64,000 nucleotides of DNA. Source: JBDSSS01 sp963764195. Lineage in GTDB: Bacteria > Actinomycetota > Actinomycetes > Actinomycetales > Dermatophilaceae. A model generated the notes under the pieces. That model was not told where the DNA came from, made no database searches, and saw nothing but the letters and a program-made list of their open reading frames with translations. Both the position numbers and the translations under genes were made by a program. The stretch is taken from the NCBI GenBank assembly GCA_963764195.1, contig CAVXRG010000008.1:1-64000 (forward strand), given 5' to 3'. This document shows positions 26,521 through 36,832 of the stretch, piece after piece; position 1 is the stretch's first letter, and the number at the start of each line of letters is the position of its first letter.

Positions 26521-26990
26521 GCAGACTGATCTGCAGTGTGATGATCTGTCTGCGGATCAGTCGGCATCTGGTGCTGCCGGGGCGACCGTCAACGCAGACT
26601 GATCTGCCGCTTGATCGCTGACTGGCCGGGTATGCCGGTCGGCTGGCAGATCAGCGGGCGTCCCGGGCTGCCAGGGCGACCCCAACCGCAGACTGATCTG
26701 CAGTGTGATGATCTGTCTGCGGATCAGTCGGCATCTGGTGCTGCCAGGCCGACCGTCAACGCAGACTGATCTGCCGCTTGATCGCTGACTGGCCGGGTAT
26801 GCCGGTCGGCTGGCAGATCAGCGGGCGTGCCGGGCTGCCAGGGCGACCTCAACCGCAGACTGATCTGCAGTGTGATGATCTGTCTGCGGATCAGTCGGCA
26901 TCTGGTGCTGCCGGGGCGACCCTGAACGCAGACTGATCCGCCGCCTGACGATCAGGCTGCGGATCAGTCTGCAGTTGCTGTTGTGCCGGG
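26521..26990. repeat. Palindromic repeat array, period 167 bases
   Basis: Between two convergent genes. Subunits start at 26521, 26594, 26688, 26761, 26855 and 26928, each with GCAGACTGATC(T/C)GC. Units of 73 and 94 bases alternate, so the full period is 167 (26521, 26688, 26855). Each subunit can fold: GACTGATCTGCAG with CTGCGGATCAGTC in the 73-base unit, CTGATCTGCC with GGCAGATCAG in the 94-base unit, and the last unit is a near-perfect hairpin with a 14-pair stem (GCAGACTGATCCGC). The 94-base unit contains GTATGCCG. This is REP-like, with no spacer pattern of a CRISPR. No gene is convincing here. Confidence 0.9.
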
Positions 26991-27005
26991 GCTCGCGGGG
27001 CGAGG

Positions 27006-28160
27006 TCAGGCGGGGGCGGGCTCGCCTTCGTCCGGGGAGCCCCCGGCTTCGCCCTCGATCTGCTCCTCGGTCTGGTCCGACAGCAGGTGCTTGCCGACCG
27101 CGTTGAGCACGGCGGCGAACGGGACGGCGACCAGGGCCCCGACGATGCCGGCCACGATCGAGCCGGCCGCGATCGCGAGGATCACCGCGAGCGGGTGCAC
27201 GCTGACGGCCTTGCCGAGCAGGAAGGGCTGCAGCACGTGGGCCTCGAGCTGCTGCACGCCGATGACGACCGCGAGCATGATCAGGGCGACGCCGGGCCCG
27301 TGCGCGACGAGGGCGAGCAGGACGGCGACGACGCCGGAGAGCGTGGCACCGACGATGGGGATGAAGGCGCCGAGGAAGACGAGCACACCGATGGCGAGGG
27401 CGAACGGCACCTTGAGGATCGCGGCCCCGACGCCGATCCCGACGGCGTCGACGAGCGCGACGATGATCGTGGCCCGGACGAAGGCGGAGAGCTGGTGCCA
27501 GGCGATGGCGCCGGAGGAGTCAACCCGGTGACGGGCGGTGCGGGGGAAGAGCTGGACGATCCAGCCCCAGATCCGCTCGCCCTCGTAGAGGAAGAAGAAG
27601 AGGGCGAAGAGCGCGATGAAGATGCCGGCGACGAAGTGGGTCGCCGTGAGGCCGATCGAGGCGGCCGTGTCGCCGAGGTTGCCGGAGTTGCCGACGGCGT
27701 TCTTGAACTCGTCGAAGTAGGTGTTGAACTGCGAGTCGGTGATCTTGAAGGTCGTGCCCACCCAGTCGCGGACCTGCCCGATGCCGGTGGCGACCTGCTG
27801 CGTGAGGTCGGCGAAGCCGCTGGTGAACTGCGTCCCGACGAGCGTGAGCATGCCGCTGATCAGCGCGATCGTCGCGACGAGGGTCAGCCCCGCGGCCGGG
27901 CCCCGCGGCATGAACCGGGCGATGAGCAGGGTGACCGGCACGAGCATGGCGGCCAGCAGCACCGCGATCGCGATGGGGACGACGATCTCGCTCACCGACC
28001 GCACGATCGTCGCGCCGGCGAAGAGCGCCGCACCGATGAGCAGCAGCCGCCAGGACCATTCGCTCGCGGACCGCACGCCCCGGGGGACGGCGGAGTCGGA
28101 CTCGGGGATGGCTTCTGCCCTCGCATCAGCGGTCGCGGCATGCGTCACGGTGTCATTCAC
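27006..28160 (-). CDS. AI-2E family transporter
   Basis: A 384-residue membrane protein of the AI-2 exporter/PerM family. About eight helices are visible, with a paired N-terminal hairpin, a central soluble stretch (about 120-200) and a C-terminal bundle including VLVFLGAFIPIVGATLSGV, a family hallmark, then VSVHPLAVILAIAAGSIVAGIVGALVAVPFAAVL-type residues. Substrates differ across the family (AI-2, indole, Na+/H+). GTG 28160 has TACGGT six bases upstream; the open frame 27 codons earlier would run into the divergent GH32 gene's start. Confidence 0.85.
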   Translation of the reverse strand: MNDTVTHAATADARAEAIPESDSAVPRGVRSASEWSWRLLLIGAALFAGATIVRSVSEIVVPIAIAVLLAAMLVPVTLLIARFMPRGPAAGLTLVATIALISGMLTLVGTQFTSGFADLTQQVATGIGQVRDWVGTTFKITDSQFNTYFDEFKNAVGNSGNLGDTAASIGLTATHFVAGIFIALFALFFFLYEGERIWGWIVQLFPRTARHRVDSSGAIAWHQLSAFVRATIIVALVDAVGIGVGAAILKVPFALAIGVLVFLGAFIPIVGATLSGVVAVLLALVAHGPGVALIMLAVVIGVQQLEAHVLQPFLLGKAVSVHPLAVILAIAAGSIVAGIVGALVAVPFAAVLNAVGKHLLSDQTEEQIEGEAGGSPDEGEPAPA

Positions 28161-28166
28161 GAGCAC

Positions 28167-28172
28167 ACCGTA
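28167..28172 (-). promoter_or_regulatory. TACGGT -10 hexamer, leaderless start
   Basis: Ends six bases before GTG 28160 on the minus strand; it overlaps a GTATGCCG octamer. Confidence 0.45.
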
Positions 28173-28239
28173 TGCCGCGGAGTGGGACAACGGCGCATCC
28201 GTGCTGCCAACCGGGCCGGTGTGCGGGATGATCCCAGTC

Positions 28240-29820
28240 ATGGAGTCCTCGCCGCCGAGCGCGTCAGCCGGGTCCCCCTCGATGACCGATCTCGCCGCTC
28301 GCGACGGGCACCGGCCCCGCTTCCACGTCGTCGCGCCCGCGGGTTGGCTGAACGACCCGAACGGGCTCGGCCAGGTCGACGGCCGCTACCACGTCTTCTA
28401 CCAGTACAACCCGCACGGCGCCGTGCACGACCGGATCCACTGGGGGCACGCGAGCAGCACCGACCTCGCGACGTGGACCGACGAGCCGGTCGCCCTCGTG
28501 CCGAGCGAGGACGGGCCGGACCGCGACGGCTGCTGGTCGGGTGTCCTCGTCGACGACGGCGGCACCCCGACCCTCGTCTACTCCGGCCACCGCGACGGAC
28601 GTGAGCTGCCCTGCGTCGCCGTCGGGTCGTCGGACCTGCGGACCTGGCAGCCCGAGGCCGCCAACCCCGTCATCGCGGCCCCACCGGAGGGGATGACGCT
28701 GACCGGGTTCCGTGACCACTGCGTCTGGCGCGAGGGCGGGGTCTGGCGCCAGCTGATCGGCTCGGGCGTCGCCGGTCAGGGCGGCGCGGCCCTGCTCTAC
28801 GAGTCGAAGGACCTGCGTTCGTGGCGCTACCTCCGACCCCTCGTCGTCGGCGCCGCGCCGTCGGTCGACCCGTCGGACCCGCTGTGGACCGGGACGATGT
28901 GGGAGTGCGTCGACCTCTTCCGCCTGCGCGGGGTCGCCGGGGCGCGGTCGGACGTCCTGCTGTTCTCCGCGTGCGGCGACGGCGAGCTGCAGCACGCGCT
29001 CGCCTGGACGGGGACGTATGCCGCTGACGGTTTCGTCCCAGAGCGGCTGCACCGGCTCGACCTCGGAGGACGCGAGTTCTACGCGCCGCAGTCGTTCCGG
29101 GACGAGCAGGGTCGGCGTCTCGTCATCGGCTGGCTCCAGGAGGCCCGGCCGAGCGAGGACTCGGTCGCGAACGGGTGGGCCGGGGCCCTGTCCCTGCCCC
29201 GGGAGGTCACCATCGGGCCGAGCGGTTCGCTCTTCCAGGCTCCGGTGCCAGAGATCGCCTCCCTGCGCGGGGAGCCGGTGGGCTCGCCCGCGCAGAGCCT
29301 CGAGCCCGGGGACGTCATCGAGCTGCTGTCGGGCGACCAGCTCGACCTCGAGCTCGCGGTGCGGCTCGAGCGCGGGGCCCGCATCGACCTCGTCCTGAGG
29401 TCAACCCCTGACGGCGTCGAGCACACGGTGCTGCACCTGCTCCGACCGCCGGGGGCCCAGGCCGAGATCCGGGTCGTCCTCGACCGGAGCCGCAGCAGCC
29501 TCGGGCCGGGCGTCGACGCCACCGAGCGCTCGGGGGTCGTGCCCGCCGACGAGGACGGGATCGTCTCCGTGCGCGTGCTCGTCGACCACTCCGTCATCGA
29601 GGTCTTCGTCGCCGGGGTGCCCCTCACCGCGCGCGTCTATCCGACGCGGTCGGACGCACTGCGCGTCGCCCTCGAACGACCATGGACCGACGACTCCGCC
29701 GTCGGCACGGCGAGCCGGGTCATGGTCGACCGCGCCGTGGCCTGGCCGATGCGGGACGGATGGCACGGCCCGCGCGACCTCTGGCCGTCCGCCTCCGCGC
29801 AGCCCGATGAACCCGCCTAG
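28240..29820 (+). CDS. GH32 beta-fructofuranosidase/sucrose-6-phosphate hydrolase
   Basis: A 526-residue glycoside hydrolase family 32 enzyme. The five-bladed propeller starts after FHVVAPAGWLNDPNG, which holds the nucleophile Asp; FRDHCVW carries the transition-state stabiliser region, and MWECVDLFRL the acid/base Glu (EC motif). A C-terminal beta-sandwich domain (about 370-510) includes VRVLVDHSVIEVFVAG. No signal peptide is visible, so it is intracellular and splits sucrose, sucrose-6-phosphate or short fructans. ATG 28240 may be followed by a better family-like start at about 28282 (MTDLAARDGHRP). The next gene begins nine bases later. Confidence 0.9.
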   Translation: MESSPPSASAGSPSMTDLAARDGHRPRFHVVAPAGWLNDPNGLGQVDGRYHVFYQYNPHGAVHDRIHWGHASSTDLATWTDEPVALVPSEDGPDRDGCWSGVLVDDGGTPTLVYSGHRDGRELPCVAVGSSDLRTWQPEAANPVIAAPPEGMTLTGFRDHCVWREGGVWRQLIGSGVAGQGGAALLYESKDLRSWRYLRPLVVGAAPSVDPSDPLWTGTMWECVDLFRLRGVAGARSDVLLFSACGDGELQHALAWTGTYAADGFVPERLHRLDLGGREFYAPQSFRDEQGRRLVIGWLQEARPSEDSVANGWAGALSLPREVTIGPSGSLFQAPVPEIASLRGEPVGSPAQSLEPGDVIELLSGDQLDLELAVRLERGARIDLVLRSTPDGVEHTVLHLLRPPGAQAEIRVVLDRSRSSLGPGVDATERSGVVPADEDGIVSVRVLVDHSVIEVFVAGVPLTARVYPTRSDALRVALERPWTDDSAVGTASRVMVDRAVAWPMRDGWHGPRDLWPSASAQPDEPA

Positions 29821-29823
29821 CAT
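29818..29823 (+). promoter_or_regulatory. TAGCAT -10 hexamer, leaderless start
   Basis: Six bases before ATG 29830; its first three bases are the stop codon of the GH32 gene. Confidence 0.5.
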
Positions 29824-29829
29824 CGAAGG

Positions 29830-30729
29830 ATGGACGCCCACGTCGAGAATGCTGCAGCTGAGGCCATCGCCGCTCCCGCCCTCGCCGTGACCGGGGCGAC
29901 CGGCTGGGTCGGGGGCCTCGTCGCCACCGACCTCGCCGAGCGCGGTGCCGCCCAGCGGCTCGTCGTCCGCGACCCGGCCCGTGCCCCCGAGCTCCCGGGA
30001 GCCGTCGCGGTGAGCAGCAGCTACGGCGATGCCGAGGCGGCCCGGACGGCCCTCGCCGGGGTGAGCACCCTCTTCATGGTCTCCGCGTCGGAGAGCGAGA
30101 CCCGCCGCGCCGAGCACCTCGCCTTCGTCGACGCCGCGGCCGACGCGGGTGTCGAGCACGTCGTCTACCTGTCCTTCACCGGCGCCGCGCCGGACGCGAC
30201 CTTCACCCTGGCCCGTGACCACCACGCGACGGAGCAGCGGATCCGCGACTCGGGGATGGCCTGGACCTTCCTGCGGGACAACCTCTACCTCGAGTTCGTC
30301 GAGGGGATGGCCGGTGCCGACGGCGTCATCCGTGGGCCCGCCGGGGAGGGCCGGGCGGCGGTCGTCTCCCACCCCGACGTCGCTCGGGCGGCCGTCGCCG
30401 TGCTCCTCGACCCGCCCTCCCACCGGGGGGAGACCTACGACCTCACCGGGCCGGAGTCCCTCGGCCTCGCGCAGATGGCGGCGACGATCACCGAGGTGAC
30501 GGGCCGGGACGTCCGCTTCCACGACGAGACGGTGGCGGAGGCGTACCGGTCGCGAGCGGCATACGGCGCCCCCGACTGGCAGGTCGACGCGTGGGTCTCG
30601 ACCTACACCGCGATCCGGGCCGGGGAGCTCGACGGGGTGAGCGGCGACGTCGAGCGGCTCACCGGTCGCCCGCCGCTGTCGCTGCGGGACCACCTGAGCG
30701 CGGAGCGGAAGCGGGCTGGGCGCGCCTGA
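29830..30729 (+). CDS. NmrA-like SDR family NAD(P)-binding protein
   Basis: A 299-residue atypical short-chain dehydrogenase. Residues 17-40 carry the nucleotide-binding GATGWVGGLVA loop; the VVYLSFTGAAPD strand and FLRDNLYLEFV match QOR2/NmrA-like proteins, which often sense NAD(P) or reduce quinones. The classic YxxxK pair is not obvious, which is usual for this group. Its own TAGCAT promoter lies in the tail of the GH32 gene. Its stop abuts the stop of ackA (TGATCA), the two genes being convergent. Confidence 0.8.
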   Translation: MDAHVENAAAEAIAAPALAVTGATGWVGGLVATDLAERGAAQRLVVRDPARAPELPGAVAVSSSYGDAEAARTALAGVSTLFMVSASESETRRAEHLAFVDAAADAGVEHVVYLSFTGAAPDATFTLARDHHATEQRIRDSGMAWTFLRDNLYLEFVEGMAGADGVIRGPAGEGRAAVVSHPDVARAAVAVLLDPPSHRGETYDLTGPESLGLAQMAATITEVTGRDVRFHDETVAEAYRSRAAYGAPDWQVDAWVSTYTAIRAGELDGVSGDVERLTGRPPLSLRDHLSAERKRAGRA

Positions 30730-31932
30730 TCACGCCGGCCCGTCGACGAGGGCAGCCGCCTGCCGCGCGATGGCGAGCTCCTCGTTGGTCGGCACGACGG
30801 CCACGGTGACGGGTGAGCCGTCCGGGGAGATGACCCTCGCCTGCTTCGACCCTTCGGCGTTGCGGACCGGGTCGACGCTGAAGCCGAGGCCCTCGAGCCC
30901 GTCGACGAGGGCGGCCCGGATGACGGGGTCGTTCTCCCCGATGCCGGCGGTGAAGACGAGCAGGTCGACCCGGCCGAGCACGGCGAGGTAGGCGCCGACG
31001 TAGTGCCGGAGCCGGTGGACGTAGATGTCGGTGGCGAGGATCGCGCCCTCGTCCCCGGCCGTGCGGCGACGGCCGAGCTCGCGGAAGTCGTTGCTCCCGG
31101 TGAGCCCCTTGATGCCCGACCGCGTGTTGAGCAGGTCGTCGATCTCGGCGACGTCGAGGCCGAGGGTGCGGGAGAGGAAGGCGGGCAGGCCCGGGTCGAT
31201 GTCGCCGGAGCGGGTGCCCATGACGAGCCCCTCGAGCGGCGTCATCCCCATCGAGGTGTCGACGGCCCGTCCGCCGCGGATGGCGGAGGCGGAGGCGCCG
31301 TTGCCGAGGTGCAGGACGACCTGGTTGATCTCGGCGAGCGGCCGGCCGACGAGCACGGCCGCCGCCTCGGAGACGAACTGGTGCGACGTGCCGTGGAAGC
31401 CGTAGCGCCGGATCCGGTGCTCGCGGGAGAGCTCGGCGGGGATCGCGTAGGTCGAGGCCGCCGCGGGGAGCGAGCTGAAGAAGGCGGTGTCGAAGACCGC
31501 GACGTGCGGCACGTGGAAGCGCTCGCGGGCGGCCTCGATCCCGATGACGGCGCTGGGGTTGTGCAGCGGGGCGAGGAGCGCGAGGCCGGTGATCGCGTGG
31601 ACGACGTCGTCGTCGATGACGACGGGGTCGCTGAAGTCGGGTCCGCCGTGGACCACCCGGTGGCCGACGGCACGCAGCCGCACCGTCTCGAGATCGATGC
31701 CCTCGGCTGCGAGACGCTCGGCGACGAGGCGGAGCGCCTCGCGGTGGTCGGCCGCCTCCGAGCCGGGCTCACCGATGCGCTCGACCAGGCCGGACGCCTG
31801 GACCTGCTCGGTCTCGGGGACGACGAGCTGGTACTTGAGCGATGACGACCCGGTGTTGAGGACGAGGACGGGTGCGGGGCCGGCGGGTGGGGGCGCGGGT
31901 GCGGGTGCGGGTGCGGGCACGGCTGGGGTCAC
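30730..31932 (-). CDS. ackA: Acetate kinase
   Basis: A 400-residue acetate kinase: acetyl-phosphate plus ADP gives acetate and ATP. Visible: VLVLNTGSSSLKYQ near the start, GHRVVHGG, DTAFF, RYGFHGTSHQ, HLGNGAS and a C-terminal FTAGIGEN. The first 20 residues are Pro/Ala-rich and could be non-functional if a later start is used. GTG 31932 overlaps the pta stop as GTGA, so pta-ackA is a translationally coupled operon. Confidence 0.93.
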   Translation of the reverse strand: MTPAVPAPAPAPAPPPAGPAPVLVLNTGSSSLKYQLVVPETEQVQASGLVERIGEPGSEAADHREALRLVAERLAAEGIDLETVRLRAVGHRVVHGGPDFSDPVVIDDDVVHAITGLALLAPLHNPSAVIGIEAARERFHVPHVAVFDTAFFSSLPAAASTYAIPAELSREHRIRRYGFHGTSHQFVSEAAAVLVGRPLAEINQVVLHLGNGASASAIRGGRAVDTSMGMTPLEGLVMGTRSGDIDPGLPAFLSRTLGLDVAEIDDLLNTRSGIKGLTGSNDFRELGRRRTAGDEGAILATDIYVHRLRHYVGAYLAVLGRVDLLVFTAGIGENDPVIRAALVDGLEGLGFSVDPVRNAEGSKQARVISPDGSPVTVAVVPTNEELAIARQAAALVDGPA

Positions 31933-34022
31933 GGGGTCTCCGAGCTGATCGACTGTGCCTGGACCGCGGTGATCGCCACGGTGTTGACGATGTCGTCGAC
32001 GAGGGCACCGCGCGACAGGTCGTTGACGGGCCGGCGCAGTCCCTGCAGGACCGGGCCGACGGCGACCGCGTGCGCACTGCGCTGGACGGCCTTGTAGGTG
32101 TTGTTGCCCGTGTTGAGGTCGGGGAAGACGAAGACCGTGGCACGCCCGGCGACGTCCGACCCGGGGAGCTTGGCCCGGCCGACCCCGGGATCGACGGCGG
32201 CGTCGTACTGGATCGGGCCGTCGAGGGGCAGCTCGGGTGCCCGCTCGGCGACGAGAGCCGTCGCGGCCCGAACCTTGTCGACGTCGGCACCCGATCCGGA
32301 GGCGCCGGTGGAGTAGGAGAGCATCGCGACCCGGGGCTCGATGCCGAACTGGGCGGCCGTGTCGGCCGAGGAGATGGCGATGTCGGCCAGCTGCGCCGCG
32401 GTCGGGTCGGGGATGACCGCGCAGTCGCCGTAGACGAGGACCCGGTCGGCGAGGCACATGAGGAAGACGCTCGAGACGGTCTGCACCCCGTCGCGGGTCT
32501 TGATGAACTCGAGCGCGGGGCGGATCGTGTGGGCCGTCGTGTGGGCGGCTCCGGAGACCATCCCGTCGGCGAGGCCGAGGTGCACCATCATCGTGCCGAA
32601 GTAGGACACGTCGGTGACGACCTCGCGGGCCCGCTCGAGCGTGACCCCCTTGTGTGCTCGGAGCCGGGCGTACTCCGCGGCGAACCGCTCGACGAGCTCG
32701 GGGTCCGTCGGCGAGACGACCGCGGCCTCGTCGAGGTCGAGGCCGAGCACGGAGGCCCGGGCACGGACGGCATTCTCCTCTCCGAGGACGGTGAGGCGCG
32801 CGACGCCGCGGCGCAGGAGGATGGCGGCGGCCTCGAGGATCCGGTCGTCGCTGCCCTCGGGCAGCACGATGTGCCGGCGGTCGGAGCGCGCCCGCTCCAT
32901 CAGCTGGAACTCGAACATCAGCGGCGTGCGCACGTCGGACGCTGACACGTCGATGGCGTCGAGCAGGGCGCGGGAGTCGACGCTCTCGGCGAAGAGCCGC
33001 CGCGCGGTCTCGATCTTGCCGGTCGAGGCGCGCGTCATCGGCCCGGTCACCGACAGGCACCGCTCGGCCGTGGTGAAGGTGCCGAGGTCGGTCATCGCGA
33101 TGGGGAGGTTCTGCTCGATGCCGGCCGAGAGCCGCTTGATCGAGTCGGGGACCGGGTAGCCGCCGGTGAGCAGGATGCCGGCGAGCGGCGGGAAGGTGCC
33201 GGACTGGTGGGCCAGCACGAGCCCGGGGATGAGCTCGGGTCGGTCGGCGGGGGCGATCACCGTGCAGTCGGGGGTGAGCCGGTCGAGGACGTGGGGCAGG
33301 CTCATCGCGGCGACGACGAAGCCGAGGCTGTCCCGGTCGAGCCAGGCCTCGTTGCCGATGACGAGGTGGCCGTCCGCGGCCTCGACGAGTGCGCGGAAAC
33401 TGGGTGCCGCGAGGAGCGGGTTCTCGGCGATGGCGGCCGTGACGGGGTGTCCGAGGGTCTCGAGCTCCGCCGTCACGGCGGCGACGGCATCGGGGGCGAC
33501 GCGGTTGGCGATGACAGCCACGGACTGGGCGTGGTGGGCCCGCAGCTCGCTGAGCGCGATCTCCGCCGCGGCGTGGATCTGCTGGGGGGTGCGGTCCCGG
33601 CCGTGGACGACGAGGACGACGGGGGAGCCGAGGTTGGCCGCGATCCGGGCGTTGAGCGACAGCTCGGTGCCGGTCGACACGTCGGTGTAGTCCGAGCCGA
33701 CGACGAGCACGACGTCGAAGCGCCGGCTCAGCCTGCCGAAGCGCTCGACGATCTCGTGCAGCGCCGCCTCGGGGTCCTCGCGCGTCTGGTCGTAGGTGAC
33801 GCCGAGCGCCTCCTCATACGTCTGGTCGACCCCCGGCTGGCTCACGAGCATGTCGAGGATGAGGTCGACCTCACCGCCCGCGTTGGTGCCGCCGAGGGTC
33901 GTGACCGGACGGAAGACCCCGACCGAGCCCACCTCGCGCAGCAGCGCATCGAGCAGACCGAGGGCCACCGCGGACTTGCCGGTGAGTCCTTCGGGGGAGG
34001 CGACGTAGACGCTGCGGCTCAC
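31929..34022 (-). CDS. pta: Phosphate acetyltransferase
   Basis: A 697-residue long-form Pta: an N-terminal P-loop/BioD-like domain (ASPEGLTGKSAVALGLLDAL, 8-27), a DRTGG domain (about 215-330) and the C-terminal PTA_PTB catalytic domain (from about 375: VLPEGSDDRILEAA, SGAAHTTAHTIRPALEFI, SYSTGASGSGADVDKV, FVFPDLNTGNNTYKAVQR). It links acetyl-CoA and acetyl-phosphate. GTG 34022 has TAGGTT six bases upstream, so it is probably leaderless. The divergent region up to the complex-I-like cluster holds a second repeat array. Confidence 0.93.
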   Translation of the reverse strand: MSRSVYVASPEGLTGKSAVALGLLDALLREVGSVGVFRPVTTLGGTNAGGEVDLILDMLVSQPGVDQTYEEALGVTYDQTREDPEAALHEIVERFGRLSRRFDVVLVVGSDYTDVSTGTELSLNARIAANLGSPVVLVVHGRDRTPQQIHAAAEIALSELRAHHAQSVAVIANRVAPDAVAAVTAELETLGHPVTAAIAENPLLAAPSFRALVEAADGHLVIGNEAWLDRDSLGFVVAAMSLPHVLDRLTPDCTVIAPADRPELIPGLVLAHQSGTFPPLAGILLTGGYPVPDSIKRLSAGIEQNLPIAMTDLGTFTTAERCLSVTGPMTRASTGKIETARRLFAESVDSRALLDAIDVSASDVRTPLMFEFQLMERARSDRRHIVLPEGSDDRILEAAAILLRRGVARLTVLGEENAVRARASVLGLDLDEAAVVSPTDPELVERFAAEYARLRAHKGVTLERAREVVTDVSYFGTMMVHLGLADGMVSGAAHTTAHTIRPALEFIKTRDGVQTVSSVFLMCLADRVLVYGDCAVIPDPTAAQLADIAISSADTAAQFGIEPRVAMLSYSTGASGSGADVDKVRAATALVAERAPELPLDGPIQYDAAVDPGVGRAKLPGSDVAGRATVFVFPDLNTGNNTYKAVQRSAHAVAVGPVLQGLRRPVNDLSRGALVDDIVNTVAITAVQAQSISSETP

Positions 34023-34028
34023 GGGTCG

Positions 34029-34034
34029 AACCTA
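34029..34034 (-). promoter_or_regulatory. TAGGTT -10 hexamer, leaderless pta start
   Basis: Ends six bases before GTG 34022 on the minus strand. Confidence 0.55.
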
Positions 34035-34104
34035 TCGCGTGCCGATCGGACGGGGCGGGGCCCCGCCCACGCGGCCGGAGGCGCTCCTCGGGACGACCCT
34101 GAGC

Positions 34105-34230
34105 GCAGACTGATCCGCGGCTTGATCATCAGTCTGCGGATCAGTCGGCGAACGGTGTTGCCAGGGCAGCACGGTCTGCAGACTGATCTGCAGACTGATG
34201 GACAGGGGCCGGGTATGCCGCTCGCCCGGC
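34105..34230. repeat. Second locus of the GCAGACTGATC palindromic repeat
   Basis: Copies of GCAGACTGATC(C/T)GC start at 34105 and 34178, with a partial one at 34190. GACTGATCCGC at 34107 pairs with GCGGATCAGTC at 34136. The tail GCCGGGTATGCCG matches the 94-base unit of the array at 26.5 kb. Here the element sits between divergent promoters, not between convergent genes. Confidence 0.85.
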
Positions 34231-34286
34231 CCACCACCGCGTGCCCGGTGCCGCACCCCGACGTGTCAGGCAGGCGCCCACGGGCA

Positions 34287-34292
34287 TAGGGT
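34287..34292 (+). promoter_or_regulatory. TAGGGT -10 hexamer for the complex-I-like operon
   Basis: Lies about 90 bases before the first gene, so this mRNA would have a leader of roughly 80 bases, unlike the leaderless genes. No other promoter-like hexamer is obvious in the gap. Confidence 0.4.
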
Positions 34293-34380
34293 CGTCACGT
34301 TTCACGAGTGATCGGTCCGGCCGTGGGCCGCGGTCCCCGGGGCCGGACCCGTCCTGACGAGATCCCCGGAGGTGTCCATC

Positions 34381-34715
34381 GTGTATGCCGCTCCGCTCGT
34401 CATGCTCGCCACGGCCCTCCTCGCGATCGGCGTCCTGCGCCAGGTGCACCGCGCGACCGCCGTCTGGTCGCGACCGCTCGTCGTCCTGCCCTTCCAGTCC
34501 GGCTGGCAGCCCGAGGAGCACGCCCTCTCCCGCTACCACGCCCGCTGGTACCTCGCGACGCTCGTCTTCCTCGCCTTCGACGTCGAGATGCTCTTCATGT
34601 ACCCGTGGGCCCTCGTCGTCGCGGATGTGGGCGCGTCCTCGGTCGTCGAGATGTTCGTCTTCCTCGGGGCCCTGCTGCTCGCCGTCGTGTGGGCCCGTCG
34701 CGAGGGAGCGCTGCG

Positions 34716-34725
<10 letters not shown>
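34381..34725 (+). CDS. nuoA: NuoA-like subunit
   Basis: A 114-residue three-helix protein matching complex I NuoA/ND3. FQSGWQPEEHALSRYHARWY corresponds to the family's YECGFDP...R-R-F loop; the conserved Cys is Ser here. FLAFDVEMLFMYPWA holds the acidic pair of the second helix. GTG 34381 is chosen because GGAGG (34368-34372) lies eight bases upstream; GTG 34372 overlaps that site. First of eight overlapping or closely spaced genes. Confidence 0.82.
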
Positions 34726-35880
<1,155 letters not shown>

Positions 35881-35894
<14 letters not shown>

Positions 35895-36831
35895 CGCCAC
35901 GACCTCCACCCTCACGACCGTCAACGTCCTCTGGGTCGTCCCCGTTGCCGTCCTGCTCCTCGGGTTCGCCTGGGCCGCAGCCTGCCTCGACGGAGTCGTG
36001 AGCGCGCGGTCCGAGGGACGGCCCCACGGTGCTCGCCGGCCTCTCGGCGAGGTGAGCCGGCTGCTGCGTCAACGGCGCCGGACCACCCTCGAGGCGGACG
36101 AGCCGCTGTGGCGGATCGGTGGCGGCGGCCTCCTCGTCGTCGCCCTCCTCATGGTGCTCGTCGTGCCGCTGGGGGAGTGGACCCTCTTCGACCTGCCCGT
36201 CGGTGTCGTCTGGTTCAACGCCATGGACGTCTGCGTCTGGGGACTGGTCTGGCTGCTCGGCTGGGGCGCCAACTCGACCCACGCCCTCGTCGGCGGCTAC
36301 CGCTTCCTCGCCCACGCCCTCGGCTACGAGCTGCCGCTGATGTTCGCCCTCACCGCCCCGGCCGTCGCCGCGGGCAGCCTCCGCCTCGGCGACGTCGCGG
36401 CCGCCCAGGACGGGCTGTGGTTCATCGTCTGGATGCCGGTCGCCTTCCTCGTCTACGCCATCGGCGTCCTCGGCTTCTCCGTCGCGGGACCCTTCGCGGC
36501 GGCGCCCGGCGCCGACCTCGCGGGCGGGGTGACGGCCGAGCTCTCGGGACTCGACCGGCTCCTCGTCGCGGCTGGGCGGCATACCCTCCTCGCGGCGGGA
36601 GCCGCCTTCGCGGTGCCGATGTTCCTCGGCGGCGGGGCGGGGCCGCTGCTCCCCGGCTGGGCGTGGGTGCTCGTCAAGACTGCCGTCGTGCTCGCCGTCC
36701 TCGTGCTGCTGCGCCGCCGCGTGCCCGTGCTGCGGCCCGACCTCTTCCTCGAGGTCGGCTGGCTCTGGCTGCTGCCGGCCGCGATCGTGCAGGTCCTCGT
36801 CGTGTCCGTCGTCGTGGTGGGGAGGGGCTGA
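35881..36831 (+). CDS. nuoH: NuoH-like subunit
   Basis: A 316-residue membrane protein with about eight helices, matching NuoH/ND1. WGANSTHALVGGYRFLAHALGYELPL corresponds to the SNSKYALLGALR...SYE segment and keeps its Glu; GADLAGGVTAELSGLDRL matches the ADL-GGY-TEYSG loop. The N-terminal RIGPNR-type quinone-pocket sequence is poorly kept (HGARRPLGEVSRLL). NuoH normally joins the membrane arm to the peripheral arm, so its presence means more than an Mrp-like antiporter. ATG 35881 overlaps the previous gene by 14 bases. Confidence 0.85.
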
Positions 36832-36832
36832 G

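Noticed and set aside
26521..26990. CRISPR array
   Set aside because: The period is 167 bases, the units themselves are near-identical over their whole length and there are no unique spacers or cas genes.
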